From positions 62,001-126,000 of the forward strand of contig NZ_QRCT01000049.1 in NCBI RefSeq assembly GCF_003363435.1: 64,000 nt of DNA, read 5' to 3'. A program made the translations under genes and the position numbers. Positions within the stretch are counted from its first letter, which is position 1. Each line of letters begins with the position of its first letter. Shown here piece by piece: positions 54,497 through 62,686 of the stretch. Under the pieces are notes generated by a model. The model did no database searches and had not been told where the DNA came from. It saw nothing but the letters and a program-made list of their open reading frames with translations. Source of the DNA: Anaerosacchariphilus polymeriproducens (GTDB lineage Bacteria > Bacillota > Clostridia > Lachnospirales > Lachnospiraceae).

Positions 54497-55375
54497 ATGA
54501 ATATTATTGAATATGAAAATTATCATGAAACGAAATCTCATGTTGAGCCCTCGTTTCCTTATAACACCTATCTTTGTTCCATTCCACTTGATTTTACTCA
54601 AGTTCCCACTCATTGGCATGATGAATTTGAGTTGATCCTGATAAAAAAAGGACGAGGAATTATCTATGTAGATTTACTCCCTCATCCTGTATCAGCCGGT
54701 AACATAATATTAATTAGACCCGGACAGCTTCATTCTATTAGTCAATTGGAACAATATACGATGGAATATGAAAATATTATTTTTCAAATTCAAATGTTAA
54801 TCCCAAAACATATTGACCTTTGTTCTCAAAATTACATACTTCCATTCTCACAAAATAAATATGACACCCCAACGGTGATAGACTCTTCCTTTTCTTATCA
54901 CCAAGATCTTTCGAACTGCATTGATTCTATAGACTCTTTATGCAGTTTTAAGCCTCCTGCTTATCAATTAGCAGTGAAAGGATATTTATTTCAATTTTTT
55001 TATATTTTATTTACGAATAATCAAGGCGAATTTACCTTAAGAAAAGCAAAAAAATCTTTTGATACTTTAAAACAGATACTAAAATATATTGAAATAAATT
55101 ATTCTCAACATATCACTATAAAAACAATGGCTGATATTTCAAATTTTAGTGAATCTTATTTTATGAAGTACTTTAAAAAGCATATGGGAATGTCTTTTAC
55201 TCAATATCTAAATAATTATCGTTTGACTATGGCTTCCCGCCTTTTAGTTACTTCTACAAATTCCATTATAGAAATAGCCTCCATAACAGGATTTGAAAAC
55301 CTGTCTTATTTTAACCGGTTATTCAAAAAAAAATATAATGTAATACCTAGGGAATATAGGAAGCTGCATCAATAA
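54497..55375 (+). CDS. AraC-family regulator with N-terminal cupin, 292 aa
   Basis: N-terminal cupin ligand domain (about 20-110) with THWHDEFELILIKKGRGIIY and GNIILIRPGQLHS; C-terminal AraC HTH pair (TIKTMADISNFSESYFMKYF; IIEIASITGFENLSYFNRLF), ending in the typical PREYRK. One-component sugar-responsive activators have this form. Start ATG follows AAAGGAG. Divergent from glgP, hence a likely regulator of it and the starch genes. Confidence 0.92.
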   Translation: MNIIEYENYHETKSHVEPSFPYNTYLCSIPLDFTQVPTHWHDEFELILIKKGRGIIYVDLLPHPVSAGNIILIRPGQLHSISQLEQYTMEYENIIFQIQMLIPKHIDLCSQNYILPFSQNKYDTPTVIDSSFSYHQDLSNCIDSIDSLCSFKPPAYQLAVKGYLFQFFYILFTNNQGEFTLRKAKKSFDTLKQILKYIEINYSQHITIKTMADISNFSESYFMKYFKKHMGMSFTQYLNNYRLTMASRLLVTSTNSIIEIASITGFENLSYFNRLFKKKYNVIPREYRKLHQ

Positions 55376-55382
55376 CTAATTC

Positions 55383-55402
55383 ATCTAAATATTTTATTAG
55401 AT
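55383..55402. terminator. Weak bidirectional terminator between convergent araC-like and EIIA genes
   Basis: ATCTAA (55383-55388) pairs with TTAGAT (55397-55402) and is followed by TTTTAT on the + strand. Only AT pairs dominate, so it is weak, but the position between convergent genes supports it. Confidence 0.4.
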
Positions 55403-55416
55403 TTTATATTCCTCTA

Positions 55417-55923
55417 TTAGGCTTCAAGTGTTAAGATGGTCGTCTCTCCAGCTACACTGTCTACATTTGTTTGAAGTTTATAAGATTTACCAGTATCATC
55501 TGTAACAACAAGTACTGTAACAGTAGGATGACCAGCTTCCTTAATTTTTTCAGTATTAAAACGAATTAGTTTTTCTCCGGCTTTTACTTTTTGACCTTGA
55601 CTCACCAGCACCTCAAATCCATCTCCGCGCATATCTACGGTATCAATTCCTATATGTATTAAAATTTCTAATCCATTAATGAGCTTTAAACCACAAGCAT
55701 GGTTGGAATCCGGCATAAGCAGTGTAACTTCTCCATCTGCAGGAGCCAATACTTCATTAACTTCATTATCTGCCGGAATAATCGCCAGTCCATCGCCTAA
55801 CACTTTATTCGAAAAAGCCTCATCCGGTACAGATTCAATTTCGACTACCTTACCACTTAAAAATGCTTTTAGTTCACTGTTTGAATTTTTATTTCCTTTT
55901 TCTTTTTTAAATAATGAAAACAT
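55417..55923 (-). CDS. Free-standing PTS glucose-type EIIA protein, 168 aa
   Basis: EIIA-Glc/Crr family, with both active-site histidines at the canonical numbers: His75 (DSNHACGLKL) and His90 (ILIHIGIDTV). No EIIB or EIIC domain is attached and no PTS permease lies in the window. The start is ATG 55921-55923 with AGGAGG nine bases upstream; the longer ORF overlaps the aldo/keto reductase gene and is rejected. It may phosphorylate a distant glucose-family EIICB, or regulate maltodextrin uptake as enteric EIIA-Glc does (inference). Confidence 0.92.
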   Translation of the reverse strand: MFSLFKKEKGNKNSNSELKAFLSGKVVEIESVPDEAFSNKVLGDGLAIIPADNEVNEVLAPADGEVTLLMPDSNHACGLKLINGLEILIHIGIDTVDMRGDGFEVLVSQGQKVKAGEKLIRFNTEKIKEAGHPTVTVLVVTDDTGKSYKLQTNVDSVAGETTILTLEA

Positions 55924-55966
55924 AACTTTCATCCTCCTATTTGTTCCTCTTAAAATTAAACTGTTG

Positions 55967-56791
55967 CTAAAACATGTACATCCAATCCGGATCCGGTCCA
56001 ATTCTTACTCCTGTATTCAGGTCTGAAATTTTTTTCATATCATCATCGCTTAATTTAAATTGAAAGATATCAAAGTTCTCCTTTATTCTTGCTTCATTAA
56101 CTGACTTAGGTATGGTTACCACCCCCATTTGTATCTCCCAACGTAACACAATTTGTGCAATCGACTTATGATATTTTTCAGACAATTTCTGACTGATTGG
56201 AAGCTCAATTACTTTTCCATGCATTAATGGACTCCATGCTTCTACTTGTATTTTATGTTTGGAACAATAATCCATTAAATCTTCCTGAACCAATTGCGGG
56301 TGAAACTCCACTTGATTAATCATTGGAACGATTTTTGCACTTTGGATCAATTGTTCCAGATGCTTTATTTTAAAATTTGAAACTCCTATGGCTCGTACTT
56401 TTCCCTTTTCATATAACTCCTCTAAGGCTTTCCAAGTCTCACAGCTTATCTTTTGAGGCCAATGTATTAAATATAAATCTAAATATTCTGTACTTAAGCG
56501 CTTTAAAGATTCTTCGAAAGCTTTTAAAGTGGATTCATAACCTTGTTGGTCGTTCCAGACTTTACTTGTTATAAATACATCCTCTCGCCTTATTTCACTT
56601 TCTAGTATCCCCTGTCCAACACTTTCTTCATTTTGATATATCATAGCCGTATCAATATGCCTATACCCTGTTTGTAATGCAAACTTGACCGCTTCCACTG
56701 TTTGCTTTCCACTTTCCATTTTGAATGTTCCCAAACCCAGCATGGGTAATTTTACGCCATTATTCAATGTTGCGTATTTTTGCTCATACAT
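55967..56791 (-). CDS. Aldo/keto reductase, 274 aa
   Basis: NAD(P)H-dependent TIM-barrel reductase of the AKR superfamily. GYRHIDTAMIYQNEESVG holds Asp and Tyr of the catalytic tetrad; VFITSKVWN the Lys; DLYLIHWPQ the His; VTIPKSVNEARIKEN binds the cofactor. Length is typical. Substrate cannot be predicted. It precedes the EIIA gene by about 43 bases and follows the RpiR gene. Confidence 0.93.
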   Translation of the reverse strand: MYEQKYATLNNGVKLPMLGLGTFKMESGKQTVEAVKFALQTGYRHIDTAMIYQNEESVGQGILESEIRREDVFITSKVWNDQQGYESTLKAFEESLKRLSTEYLDLYLIHWPQKISCETWKALEELYEKGKVRAIGVSNFKIKHLEQLIQSAKIVPMINQVEFHPQLVQEDLMDYCSKHKIQVEAWSPLMHGKVIELPISQKLSEKYHKSIAQIVLRWEIQMGVVTIPKSVNEARIKENFDIFQFKLSDDDMKKISDLNTGVRIGPDPDWMYMF

Positions 56792-56931
56792 ACTGACTCC
56801 TTCTTTCCTTACAGCTGCAGGATGATTTTTTATACATAAAACACCAAAAATACATAATTCTGCACTTAAACAGTATCAAACTTCTATCTTTCATTCAATG
56901 GTTTAAAATACTTTTGAATCGAAGTTCACCT

Positions 56932-56958
56932 TTAAAACGTTCGTACATAAATCGAACG
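56932..56958 (-). terminator. Possible terminator after the rpiR-like gene
   Basis: CGTTCG (56938-56943) and CGAACG (56953-56958) are perfect inverted repeats; TTTTAAA follows on the minus strand. Short stem, so moderate at best. It could also be an operator ahead of the aldo/keto reductase gene. Confidence 0.4.
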
Positions 56959-56980
56959 CATGCACACAATATTGTTTCTT

Positions 56981-57736
56981 CTACATTGTTTTTCTACAAT
57001 ACATTATATATTTTATAAAAAGCAATTCTATTAACATGAAATACTGGGCCGTAGTATAATAAGATTTATCATCTGATAATTTAATGGCATCAGATGTTAT
57101 GTACAAATTGTAATCACAAACTTTTGAGAGTGGGTTATCAGTTAATTTTGATATAGAAACAACCGGAACATTTCTGCTTTTCACTTTTTTAGCAAGTTCA
57201 ACCGACTCCGTGTTTTCTCCTGACAAAGAAATAATAATGATTAAATCTTGGCTTGTAGCAGTATCAACAACCACTTCTGTCTCACTATTCCCATAAAGAG
57301 TAACAAAAAATTTATTCATATTCATAAAATTTCTCTTTAAAACTTTTGCCGCTATATTTTGAATATGACCTGTTGCACAAACAAATAATTTATCTGCATT
57401 ATAAATCAGCTTACAAATATCAGACATATCCTTTTGTTCAAATCCTTGTATCGCTTTTTTATAATGTTGACAAATATCATTCAGTGTACTATCATCAATA
57501 TTATCCTTATCTTCTAATTCTAGTTTTAATCTAGTTTTAAATTCACCAAAACCAGTTAATGATAATTTCTGTGAAAATCTGGAGATTGTTGCTCTAGAGA
57601 TATTACATTTTTTTGCCAGATCATCAATAGAAATAGTACAACACTCCTGCATATGAGTGCATATATATTTCCATATATGAAGATCATTCTGATTTAAAAT
57701 CATATAATTATTATTGACCAATTCTTCCAACTTCAT
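56981..57736 (-). CDS. MurR/RpiR-family transcriptional regulator, 251 aa
   Basis: N-terminal HTH_6 (SIDDLAKKCNISRATISRFS, about 37-56) and C-terminal SIS sugar-phosphate-binding domain (LFVCATGHIQNIAAKVL; LIIIISLSGENTESVELAKKV). RpiR regulators respond to phosphosugars. Targets are unknown; the aldo/keto reductase and EIIA genes downstream are candidates. Gap to the upstream methyltransferase is five bases. Confidence 0.92.
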   Translation of the reverse strand: MKLEELVNNNYMILNQNDLHIWKYICTHMQECCTISIDDLAKKCNISRATISRFSQKLSLTGFGEFKTRLKLELEDKDNIDDSTLNDICQHYKKAIQGFEQKDMSDICKLIYNADKLFVCATGHIQNIAAKVLKRNFMNMNKFFVTLYGNSETEVVVDTATSQDLIIIISLSGENTESVELAKKVKSRNVPVVSISKLTDNPLSKVCDYNLYITSDAIKLSDDKSYYTTAQYFMLIELLFIKYIMYCRKTM

Positions 57737-57741
57737 CTCTC

Positions 57742-58485
57742 TTAACTCCTTTTATACGCTTTCACTAATAAGAAATCAGGCTTATGTATCTCCTTCAGAT
57801 ACTCCGGATAGTTCTTCATAATTTTTTCATCCGGAATAGGCTCGATTAATTTATCCAAGCAAAATCCTGTATCTACTAAAACATTTATTATCGAAGAAAA
57901 CGTCCTATGATACTTCACTACCCCATCAACAAACCAAGTAGTTCTCCGTTCTCCATCTACACTATAATGATATAAGTTTGCACATATCACATTTCCATCC
58001 TTGTCTTTCGTCCATCTACTTCCATCCGCAAAACAGGTATTCATTGGATTTTCCTGTGAAAAAATAAAATAACCACCTGGATTTAGCAACTGATAAATAT
58101 CCTTAATCAGCTTTTCAAAATCTTTCACATAATGAACTGCCAAAGAGCTGAAAATACAATCAAATTTCCTATTTAAATGCAAGATATCTTCCATACACAT
58201 ATGAATATACTCCACTTTTTCTCCTAAATTCTCCTTTTTTGCAATCTGTAGCATTTTATCAGATATATCAATTCCCACAACAATTTTTGCCCCTCTTCTA
58301 ACAAACTCCAGACAATTTTCTCCATAACCACACCCTAAATCCAATACATCCTTACCATTCAACTCAGGCACCAATGAAAATAATGCCGGTTTTTCCACCA
58401 AAATATTTGCATTTCCATCACGTTCCCGAAGCATCTTATATTCTTCAAAAAAAGTTTCATTATCATAAATATTTTGCATTGACAC
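57742..58485 (-). CDS. Class I SAM-dependent methyltransferase, 247 aa
   Basis: SAM-binding motif I DVLDLGCGYGENCLEF (about residues 46-61), acidic VGIDIS, and motif IV-like FDCIFSSLAVHYV. The GTG start at 58485 has GGAGGTG seven bases upstream; the ATG two codons later is too distant. UbiE/SmtA-like; substrate unknown. Whether it belongs with the RpiR gene functionally is unclear, but they form one transcription unit. Confidence 0.88.
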   Translation of the reverse strand: MSMQNIYDNETFFEEYKMLRERDGNANILVEKPALFSLVPELNGKDVLDLGCGYGENCLEFVRRGAKIVVGIDISDKMLQIAKKENLGEKVEYIHMCMEDILHLNRKFDCIFSSLAVHYVKDFEKLIKDIYQLLNPGGYFIFSQENPMNTCFADGSRWTKDKDGNVICANLYHYSVDGERRTTWFVDGVVKYHRTFSSIINVLVDTGFCLDKLIEPIPDEKIMKNYPEYLKEIHKPDFLLVKAYKRS

Positions 58486-58605
58486 AAATTCGCACCTCCA
58501 TTATCTCATATTTTTTCTATTAACTTAATTGTATCTGAAATTACTAATAATTTCCAGATAGTATTTCTGTCTTATTAGAGTTTTTATTGACAAAAAATTT
58601 TAACA

Positions 58606-58632
58606 GCAAAAAAGAGCCGGCTCTCGACTCTT
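58606..58632 (-). terminator. Terminator after the 75-codon ORF
   Basis: AAGAG/CTCTT with the internal palindrome AGAGCCGGCTCT (58613-58624) allow a stem on the minus strand followed by six T residues. It lies 15 bases past the stop of the small ORF. Confidence 0.55.
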
Positions 58633-58646
58633 AATTTATGACTCAT

Positions 58647-58874
58647 TTACAAATTGTACTTTTTTATAATTTTTTCTAAAAAACGATATGCATAAGAAAT
58701 ATCATCATTTCTATTGTTTTTCATAATACGTAGTATTAAACACTCCTTACCCCCTACTACTATTTTATCAAAAATCCAATTCTTATAAAAATCATTATTC
58801 TCTTTATAATATTTATTATAAAAATCAATATCTTTAAAACACTTATAACCTTGATATCTACTTATATGTTTCAA
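58647..58874 (-). CDS. Small hypothetical protein, about 75 aa, possibly a gene remnant
   Basis: Starts at TTG (58872-58874) with no good ribosome site; an in-frame stop lies seven codons upstream. The peptide is rich in Lys, Tyr and Asn, with no membrane segment or known motif. It has a plausible terminator. It lies next to the 156-bp inverted-repeat element, so it could be the remnant of a gene cut by rearrangement. Not recognised. Confidence 0.35.
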   Translation of the reverse strand: MKHISRYQGYKCFKDIDFYNKYYKENNDFYKNWIFDKIVVGGKECLILRIMKNNRNDDISYAYRFLEKIIKKYNL

Positions 58875-58961
58875 GCCATTTACATATATAGATTAGTTGT
58901 AGAACTTAATATCTTTTATCTTTCTAATTTGAATTTTGTTAAATTACATGTAACCTCCCCT

Positions 58962-59117
58962 AAATATTCCTAAAATGGTCTTCTGCAAACTCTTCTTAGG
59001 CCATGGAAATGAGACTTAAAACTGATAGAAGGCTATCCTGATATCAGTTTCGCTTTCAAAGGCTCATTGAAATGTTTGGCATAATAGAGTTTGCAGAAGA
59101 CCATTTTAGGAATATTT
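58962..59117. mobile_element. MITE-like 156-bp element with perfect 32-bp terminal inverted repeats
   Basis: The 32 bases at 58962-58993 are the exact reverse complement of 59086-59117. The inner 92 bases also fold back: AAACTGATA with TATCAGTTT, and AATGAG with CTCATT. It has no coding capacity. This is the form of a miniature inverted-repeat transposable element or a very long RNA hairpin. No clear target-site duplication was seen at the edges. It lies between the tsf terminator and the accessory block. Confidence 0.6.
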
Positions 59118-59188
59118 TCAAAAACTACAATTAGCATTTTACTTATCCATTTTATATATTTCCAAATATGAATTTATCACATCAATAA

Positions 59189-59226
59189 AAGGACACACGA
59201 GCAAAATAATACACTCATATGTCCTT
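59189..59226 (-). terminator. Terminator of the rpsB-tsf operon
   Basis: AAGGACA (59189-59195) pairs with TGTCCTT (59220-59226); further GU/AU pairs extend the stem on the minus strand (to 13 positions). TTTTATT follows. It closes the operon 44 bases after tsf, so pyrH is no longer co-transcribed with tsf. Confidence 0.75.
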
Positions 59227-59269
59227 AAACTAATCTAAACAAATTTCATATTATTTAAAAGAAAACTCC

Positions 59270-60205
59270 TTAATTCCCAGCCATCTGTTTAGCAACTTCC
59301 GCTGCGAAATCTTCTTCTTTCTTTTCAATACCTTCACCAGTTTCAAAACGTACAAAAGACTTAATCGCAATTTTAGCACCATTCGCTTTCGCTACTTCAT
59401 CCACATATTTTTGAACTACTTGTTTTCCATCTTCGGCTTTCACATATACTTGATCCAAAAGACAGATTTCTTTCAATTCTTTATTGATACGTCCCATAAC
59501 CATGCCACTGATAATTTTATCATTAGCATCCGGTTTTTCATTTTTTGCTTGAGCAGTTAAAATTTCTTTTTCTTTTTCAATGTAAGAAGAATCAACTTCA
59601 TCTCTGCTTGTATAAATAGGTTTGATAGCTGCTACCTGCATAGCAATATTTCTAGCCATTTCTTTAATATTATCATTGATAACATCTGTTTCAACATCTA
59701 CCAGAACACCGATTTTTCCACCAGCATGAATGTAAGAAGCTACGAAACCATTTGTTTCTTCCACTTGTTGGAATCTTCTAATATTCATGTTTTCACCAAT
59801 TACTGCAATTTGTGATGCCAGCTCTTCGTTCACAGTCTTTGAAGAATCTAAACTCCATGCTTCAGCTAAAAAAGCTTCAATATCTGATGCTGTAGTATTT
59901 AAAGCCTGATCTGCAACCTGTTGTACAAATTTTTGGAATTTCTCATTTTTTGCAACAAAGTCTGTTTCTGCATTCACTTCTACAACAACTGCTTTCTTTT
60001 CATCAGCAGATAATACCGCTGCAACAAGACCTTCAGCTGCAACTCTGCCAGCCTTCTTTTGTGCAGTTGCTAAACCTTTTTCTCTTAAAAATTCAATTGC
60101 CGCTTCCATATTTCCATCGGTTTCAGTAAGAGCTTTCTTACAATCCATCATACCTGCACCGGACAATTCTCTTAATTCTTTTACCATAGCTGCTGTAATA
60201 GCCAT
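59270..60205 (-). CDS. tsf: Translation elongation factor Ts, 311 aa
   Basis: EF-Ts regenerates EF-Tu-GTP. N-terminal UBA-like domain with LRELSGAGMMDCKKALTE (about 10-27), the TDFVAKNEKF motif (about 80-90) and the full dimerisation/coiled-coil region. Length normal for Clostridia. Second gene of rpsB-tsf; in relatives pyrH follows, but here a terminator follows and pyrH is about 42 kb farther on. Confidence 0.97.
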   Translation of the reverse strand: MAITAAMVKELRELSGAGMMDCKKALTETDGNMEAAIEFLREKGLATAQKKAGRVAAEGLVAAVLSADEKKAVVVEVNAETDFVAKNEKFQKFVQQVADQALNTTASDIEAFLAEAWSLDSSKTVNEELASQIAVIGENMNIRRFQQVEETNGFVASYIHAGGKIGVLVDVETDVINDNIKEMARNIAMQVAAIKPIYTSRDEVDSSYIEKEKEILTAQAKNEKPDANDKIISGMVMGRINKELKEICLLDQVYVKAEDGKQVVQKYVDEVAKANGAKIAIKSFVRFETGEGIEKKEEDFAAEVAKQMAGN

Positions 60206-60247
60206 TTATATTACCTCCTATTATTTATAAGATTCTATCTAATATAA

Positions 60248-60275
60248 GGGACAGGCCCTTATCAGTGTCTGTCCC
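60248..60275. repeat. Alternative hairpins in the rpsB-tsf spacer
   Basis: GGGACAG (60248-60254) pairs with CTGTCCC (60269-60275), while ATAAGGG and CCCTTAT (60244-60262) form a competing, mutually exclusive stem. Resembles the GGGGACA hairpin at 15342-15373. May be a REP-like element or tune tsf expression. Confidence 0.55.
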
Positions 60276-60288
60276 AGTTTTATATTCC

Positions 60289-61032
60289 TTAAGCTTCTAC
60301 TGCTTCAACTGCTTCTTCAGCAACTTCTACTTCTTCATTATCAATAGATGCTCCCTGATTTGCTTCAATTACTGCATCAGCCATTTTTGATACGATTAAT
60401 TTTACTGCTCTAATTGCATCATCATTTCCTGGAATTACATAATTTAATTCTTCCGGATCACAGTTTGTATCTGCGATACCAATTAGTGGGATACCTAGTG
60501 TATGAGCTTCTTGGATACAAATTCTTTCTTTCTTAGGATCTACTACGAAAATAGCATCCGGAACTTTTTTCATATTCTTGATTCCACCAAGATTTTTCTC
60601 TAATTTTTCTTGTTCTTTCTTTAACTCAATAACTTCTTTTTTGGGAAGAACTGCAAAAGTACCTTCTTCTTCCATTCTTTCAATTTCTTTTAAACGTGCT
60701 ATTCTGCTCTGTATCGTCTTAAAGTTAGTAAGCATACCACCTAACCATCTTTCATTTACGTAGAACATACCACAACGTTCTGCTTCTGCTTTGATAGCAT
60801 CCTGTGCTTGCTTTTTAGTACCTACGAAAAGAATTGTACCACCATCTGCAACTACATCAAAAATCGCTTTGTAAGCTTCATCTACTTTACCTACAGATTT
60901 TTGTAAATCGATAATATAGATTCCATTTCTTTCTGTGTAGATGTACTCTGCCATTTTTGGATTCCATCTTCTTGTTTGGTGTCCAAAGTGTACACCAGCT
61001 TCTAGTAGTTGTTTCATTGAAATAATTCCCAT
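60289..61032 (-). CDS. rpsB: 30S ribosomal protein S2, 247 aa
   Basis: Complete S2: [20 protein letters not shown] at the start (20 residues), VDLQK-type [20 protein letters not shown], and [20 protein letters not shown]-type ribosome motif at about 190. The acidic C-terminal tail is usual for clostridia. Start ATG has GGAGGAAA. It has its own promoter and a structured leader. Confidence 0.97.
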   Translation of the reverse strand: MGIISMKQLLEAGVHFGHQTRRWNPKMAEYIYTERNGIYIIDLQKSVGKVDEAYKAIFDVVADGGTILFVGTKKQAQDAIKAEAERCGMFYVNERWLGGMLTNFKTIQSRIARLKEIERMEEEGTFAVLPKKEVIELKKEQEKLEKNLGGIKNMKKVPDAIFVVDPKKERICIQEAHTLGIPLIGIADTNCDPEELNYVIPGNDDAIRAVKLIVSKMADAVIEANQGASIDNEEVEVAEEAVEAVEA

Positions 61033-61061
61033 GTTTTTTCCTCCATTTGGTTCATTGTTTC

Positions 61062-61125
61062 TTCCGTAAGACTCTTCTTTCTAAACAACCTTCCGGCACC
61101 CGCTTAGAAATCCTCTTACGTGATT
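61062..61125 (-). promoter_or_regulatory. Structured 5' leader of rpsB, candidate autoregulatory RNA
   Basis: On the minus strand CGTAAGA and TCTTACG (+ coordinates 61114-61120 and 61065-61071) close a stem about 57 bases across. TTTCTAA/TTAGAAA (61104-61110 with 61078-61084) makes an inner stem with a GC-rich loop. It lies between the promoter and start codon. Ribosomal-protein leaders often bind their own product; binding by S2 is inferred from position and structure. Confidence 0.5.
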
Positions 61126-61137
61126 TTTGCCTTAAAA

Positions 61138-61166
61138 AGTATATCATAAAGCAAAAAAAAGCGCAA
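61138..61166 (-). promoter_or_regulatory. Promoter of rpsB-tsf
   Basis: Extended -10 TGATATACT (core rc at 61138-61143) lies 17 bases from a weak -35, TTGCGC (rc at 61161-61166). The -35 overlaps the terminator of the upstream gene. Confidence 0.6.
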
Positions 61167-61173
61167 GGCTTTT
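61152..61173 (-). terminator. Compact terminator after the motility-associated operon
   Basis: AAAAGC (61157-61162) and GCTTTT (61168-61173) pair around a GCAAG loop; eight T residues follow on the minus strand. It begins at the stop codon of the gene at 61175-61699 and overlaps the rpsB promoter. Confidence 0.7.
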
Positions 61174-61174
61174 C

Positions 61175-61699
61175 TTACTTTTCAATCAATATTTTAGCAA
61201 CTTCTTCATAAGTTGCCCCCATAGGTATTCTAAATGCACCGGCTCCTAATTTCTCATCATAATTATTCTTTGTTAAAAAACTGTTAAAAGCAACTGCATC
61301 ATCCACAAGTTTTGCATTAAATAATAACTCTGCTATAGCATTAGAGCCTAATCCACCGGTAATATCAACTTGAATCATTTCTTTTGTTTTTTCGGAAGTT
61401 GTATCTTTTTTCTCTACATTTTCGTTTTTATTTTTAGGTATGTCTTGTTCTTTTTTTTCCGGCTTTTTCTTATTCTCTGTTTCTTTTGACTGGTTTTCTT
61501 GTTCTTCTTTTAAATCTTGAAGCTTTTGAGATTGGTTATTTTTATTTTTCTCCTGCTCTACCATCCCAAGCTCTTTTGCTCTTTCTATGATTTCTTTATC
61601 TGTCAAGGACTTATTTCTTCCATATAATGAAATTGATAAAATAATGGTGGTTATAATAACTCCGACGCCAAGTCCTCTTAAATAATACCTTAGCTTCAT
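61175..61699 (-). CDS. Membrane-anchored hypothetical protein with MltG/YceG-like C-terminus, 174 aa
   Basis: One N-terminal membrane helix (about 9-26), then a charged linker very rich in Lys, Glu and Asn (50-120), and a C-terminal LysM-like segment ending FRIPMGATYEEVAKILIEK. The last part (GLGSNAIAELLFNAKLVDD, FNSFLTKNNYDEKLGAGAF) resembles the substrate-recognition start of MltG lytic transglycosylases, but no catalytic domain is present. Coupled by TAATG to the preceding gene. A wall or motility role is possible. Confidence 0.65.
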   Translation of the reverse strand: MKLRYYLRGLGVGVIITTIILSISLYGRNKSLTDKEIIERAKELGMVEQEKNKNNQSQKLQDLKEEQENQSKETENKKKPEKKEQDIPKNKNENVEKKDTTSEKTKEMIQVDITGGLGSNAIAELLFNAKLVDDAVAFNSFLTKNNYDEKLGAGAFRIPMGATYEEVAKILIEK

Positions 61700-62310
61700 T
61701 ATTTTTCTCCTTTAAATAGATCAATGACTAATTTTACTTCGCCGATCCCTAATCCTAATTCTCGTGCAATTTCCACCGGAGATTTACCATCCTGGTGGAG
61801 ATTTAATATACGTTGATTGTAATTAATGATTTCTTCTTCCATATCAATTTCAGGTTCCGATTCTATCGACTGCCTTCCTATTTCTTGAATAAGTGATTCA
61901 GCTTGTTTCGCTTGTACTTTTTCACTTCTTACTTGATTTGAAATAAGTTCCTTTACTTCATCCTGTTTGTCAGAAAGCATACTATACAAAAATACAACTT
62001 CTTTATGACTTTTATTAATTTCTTCTAATACGGTCTCTGAATACTCACTGACTGCCATAATTTTTTCATTTGAAATTTTTTCAAATTCTCTTTGTGCTCT
62101 CTCTTCAACCTCTTCAAAGCATTCTTGAAACGTTTCTTCCATCCGTTCTTTCGCTTTTTCCATTTCTTTTTCTGTTATTTTTTCTATTTCTATTGAACTC
62201 ATTTTTGAAATTCTTTCAAGTTCACCGGATGAGAATTTATCAACTATAAAAAAGCTTCCAATAAGCATTGCAAACCCAGCAATTAATAAACCAATTTCTA
62301 ACGCTGTCAT
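61699..62310 (-). CDS. DUF6115-like membrane/coiled-coil protein, 203 aa
   Basis: An N-terminal membrane helix (1-24), a long Glu/Lys coiled coil (30-130), and a C-terminal HTH-like tail (GKSPVEIARELGLGIGEVKL, about 175-194). Proteins of this shape are common near flagellar/chemotaxis genes in Clostridia; the function is unknown. Overlaps the next gene's start by one base. Confidence 0.7.
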   Translation of the reverse strand: MTALEIGLLIAGFAMLIGSFFIVDKFSSGELERISKMSSIEIEKITEKEMEKAKERMEETFQECFEEVEERAQREFEKISNEKIMAVSEYSETVLEEINKSHKEVVFLYSMLSDKQDEVKELISNQVRSEKVQAKQAESLIQEIGRQSIESEPEIDMEEEIINYNQRILNLHQDGKSPVEIARELGLGIGEVKLVIDLFKGEK

Positions 62311-62326
62311 TATTATGTCCCCTACC

Positions 62327-62668
62327 TTATATTCTTATATCGAAACTTGAATTTCCTTTCAAGGAAACTCTTTCTTTTTTGTTATCTTTTTTGTCTTCTT
62401 TTTTGTCTTCTTTTTTCTTATTATAGTTTTTAGAGTGAGCAGCACCATTCCCTTCCTTCTTTTCACCATATTTGTATTCTTCCTGTCCTTTTTCAGGATC
62501 ATTTACTTTCTTCATATGATGCTGAATTTCTTTTTTAAATTCCTGTTGGAAGTTATTCTGGTCTATGATTCCTTTATTATCCTGATTCTGTTTAAAAGTC
62601 GTAACATCCTGACTTCTGGAAATCATTCCATTCATATCAACCGGTCTTATAATTGACATTGTACTCAC
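62327..62668 (-). CDS. Small hydrophilic hypothetical protein with Lys-Glu-Asp repeats, 113 aa
   Basis: No membrane segment or known domain. The C-terminal half has short charged repeats (KKEDKKEDKKDNKKE), caused by DNA direct repeats of about 12 bases at 62390-62425. The N-terminal RPVDMNGMISRSQDV is hydrophobic enough to form a short helix. Sits between fapA and the DUF6115-like gene, so likely motility-associated by neighbourhood; unrecognised. Confidence 0.6.
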   Translation of the reverse strand: MSTMSIIRPVDMNGMISRSQDVTTFKQNQDNKGIIDQNNFQQEFKKEIQHHMKKVNDPEKGQEEYKYGEKKEGNGAAHSKNYNKKKEDKKEDKKDNKKERVSLKGNSSFDIRI

Positions 62669-62686
62669 ACCTTTCCATAATTTAAA

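Noticed and set aside
55924-56001. Longer start for EIIA overlapping the aldo/keto reductase gene
   Set aside because: AGGAGG and family length, with histidines at 75 and 90, fix the start at 55923.
59189-59226. Part of the 156-bp inverted-repeat element
   Set aside because: It is a separate stem with its own T-run right after tsf and is better explained as the rpsB-tsf terminator.
62390-62425. Short tandem repeats, considered as a CRISPR or phase-variable tract
   Set aside because: They are in-frame 12-base repeats coding for a charged Lys/Glu/Asp stretch; too few and too short for a CRISPR array.
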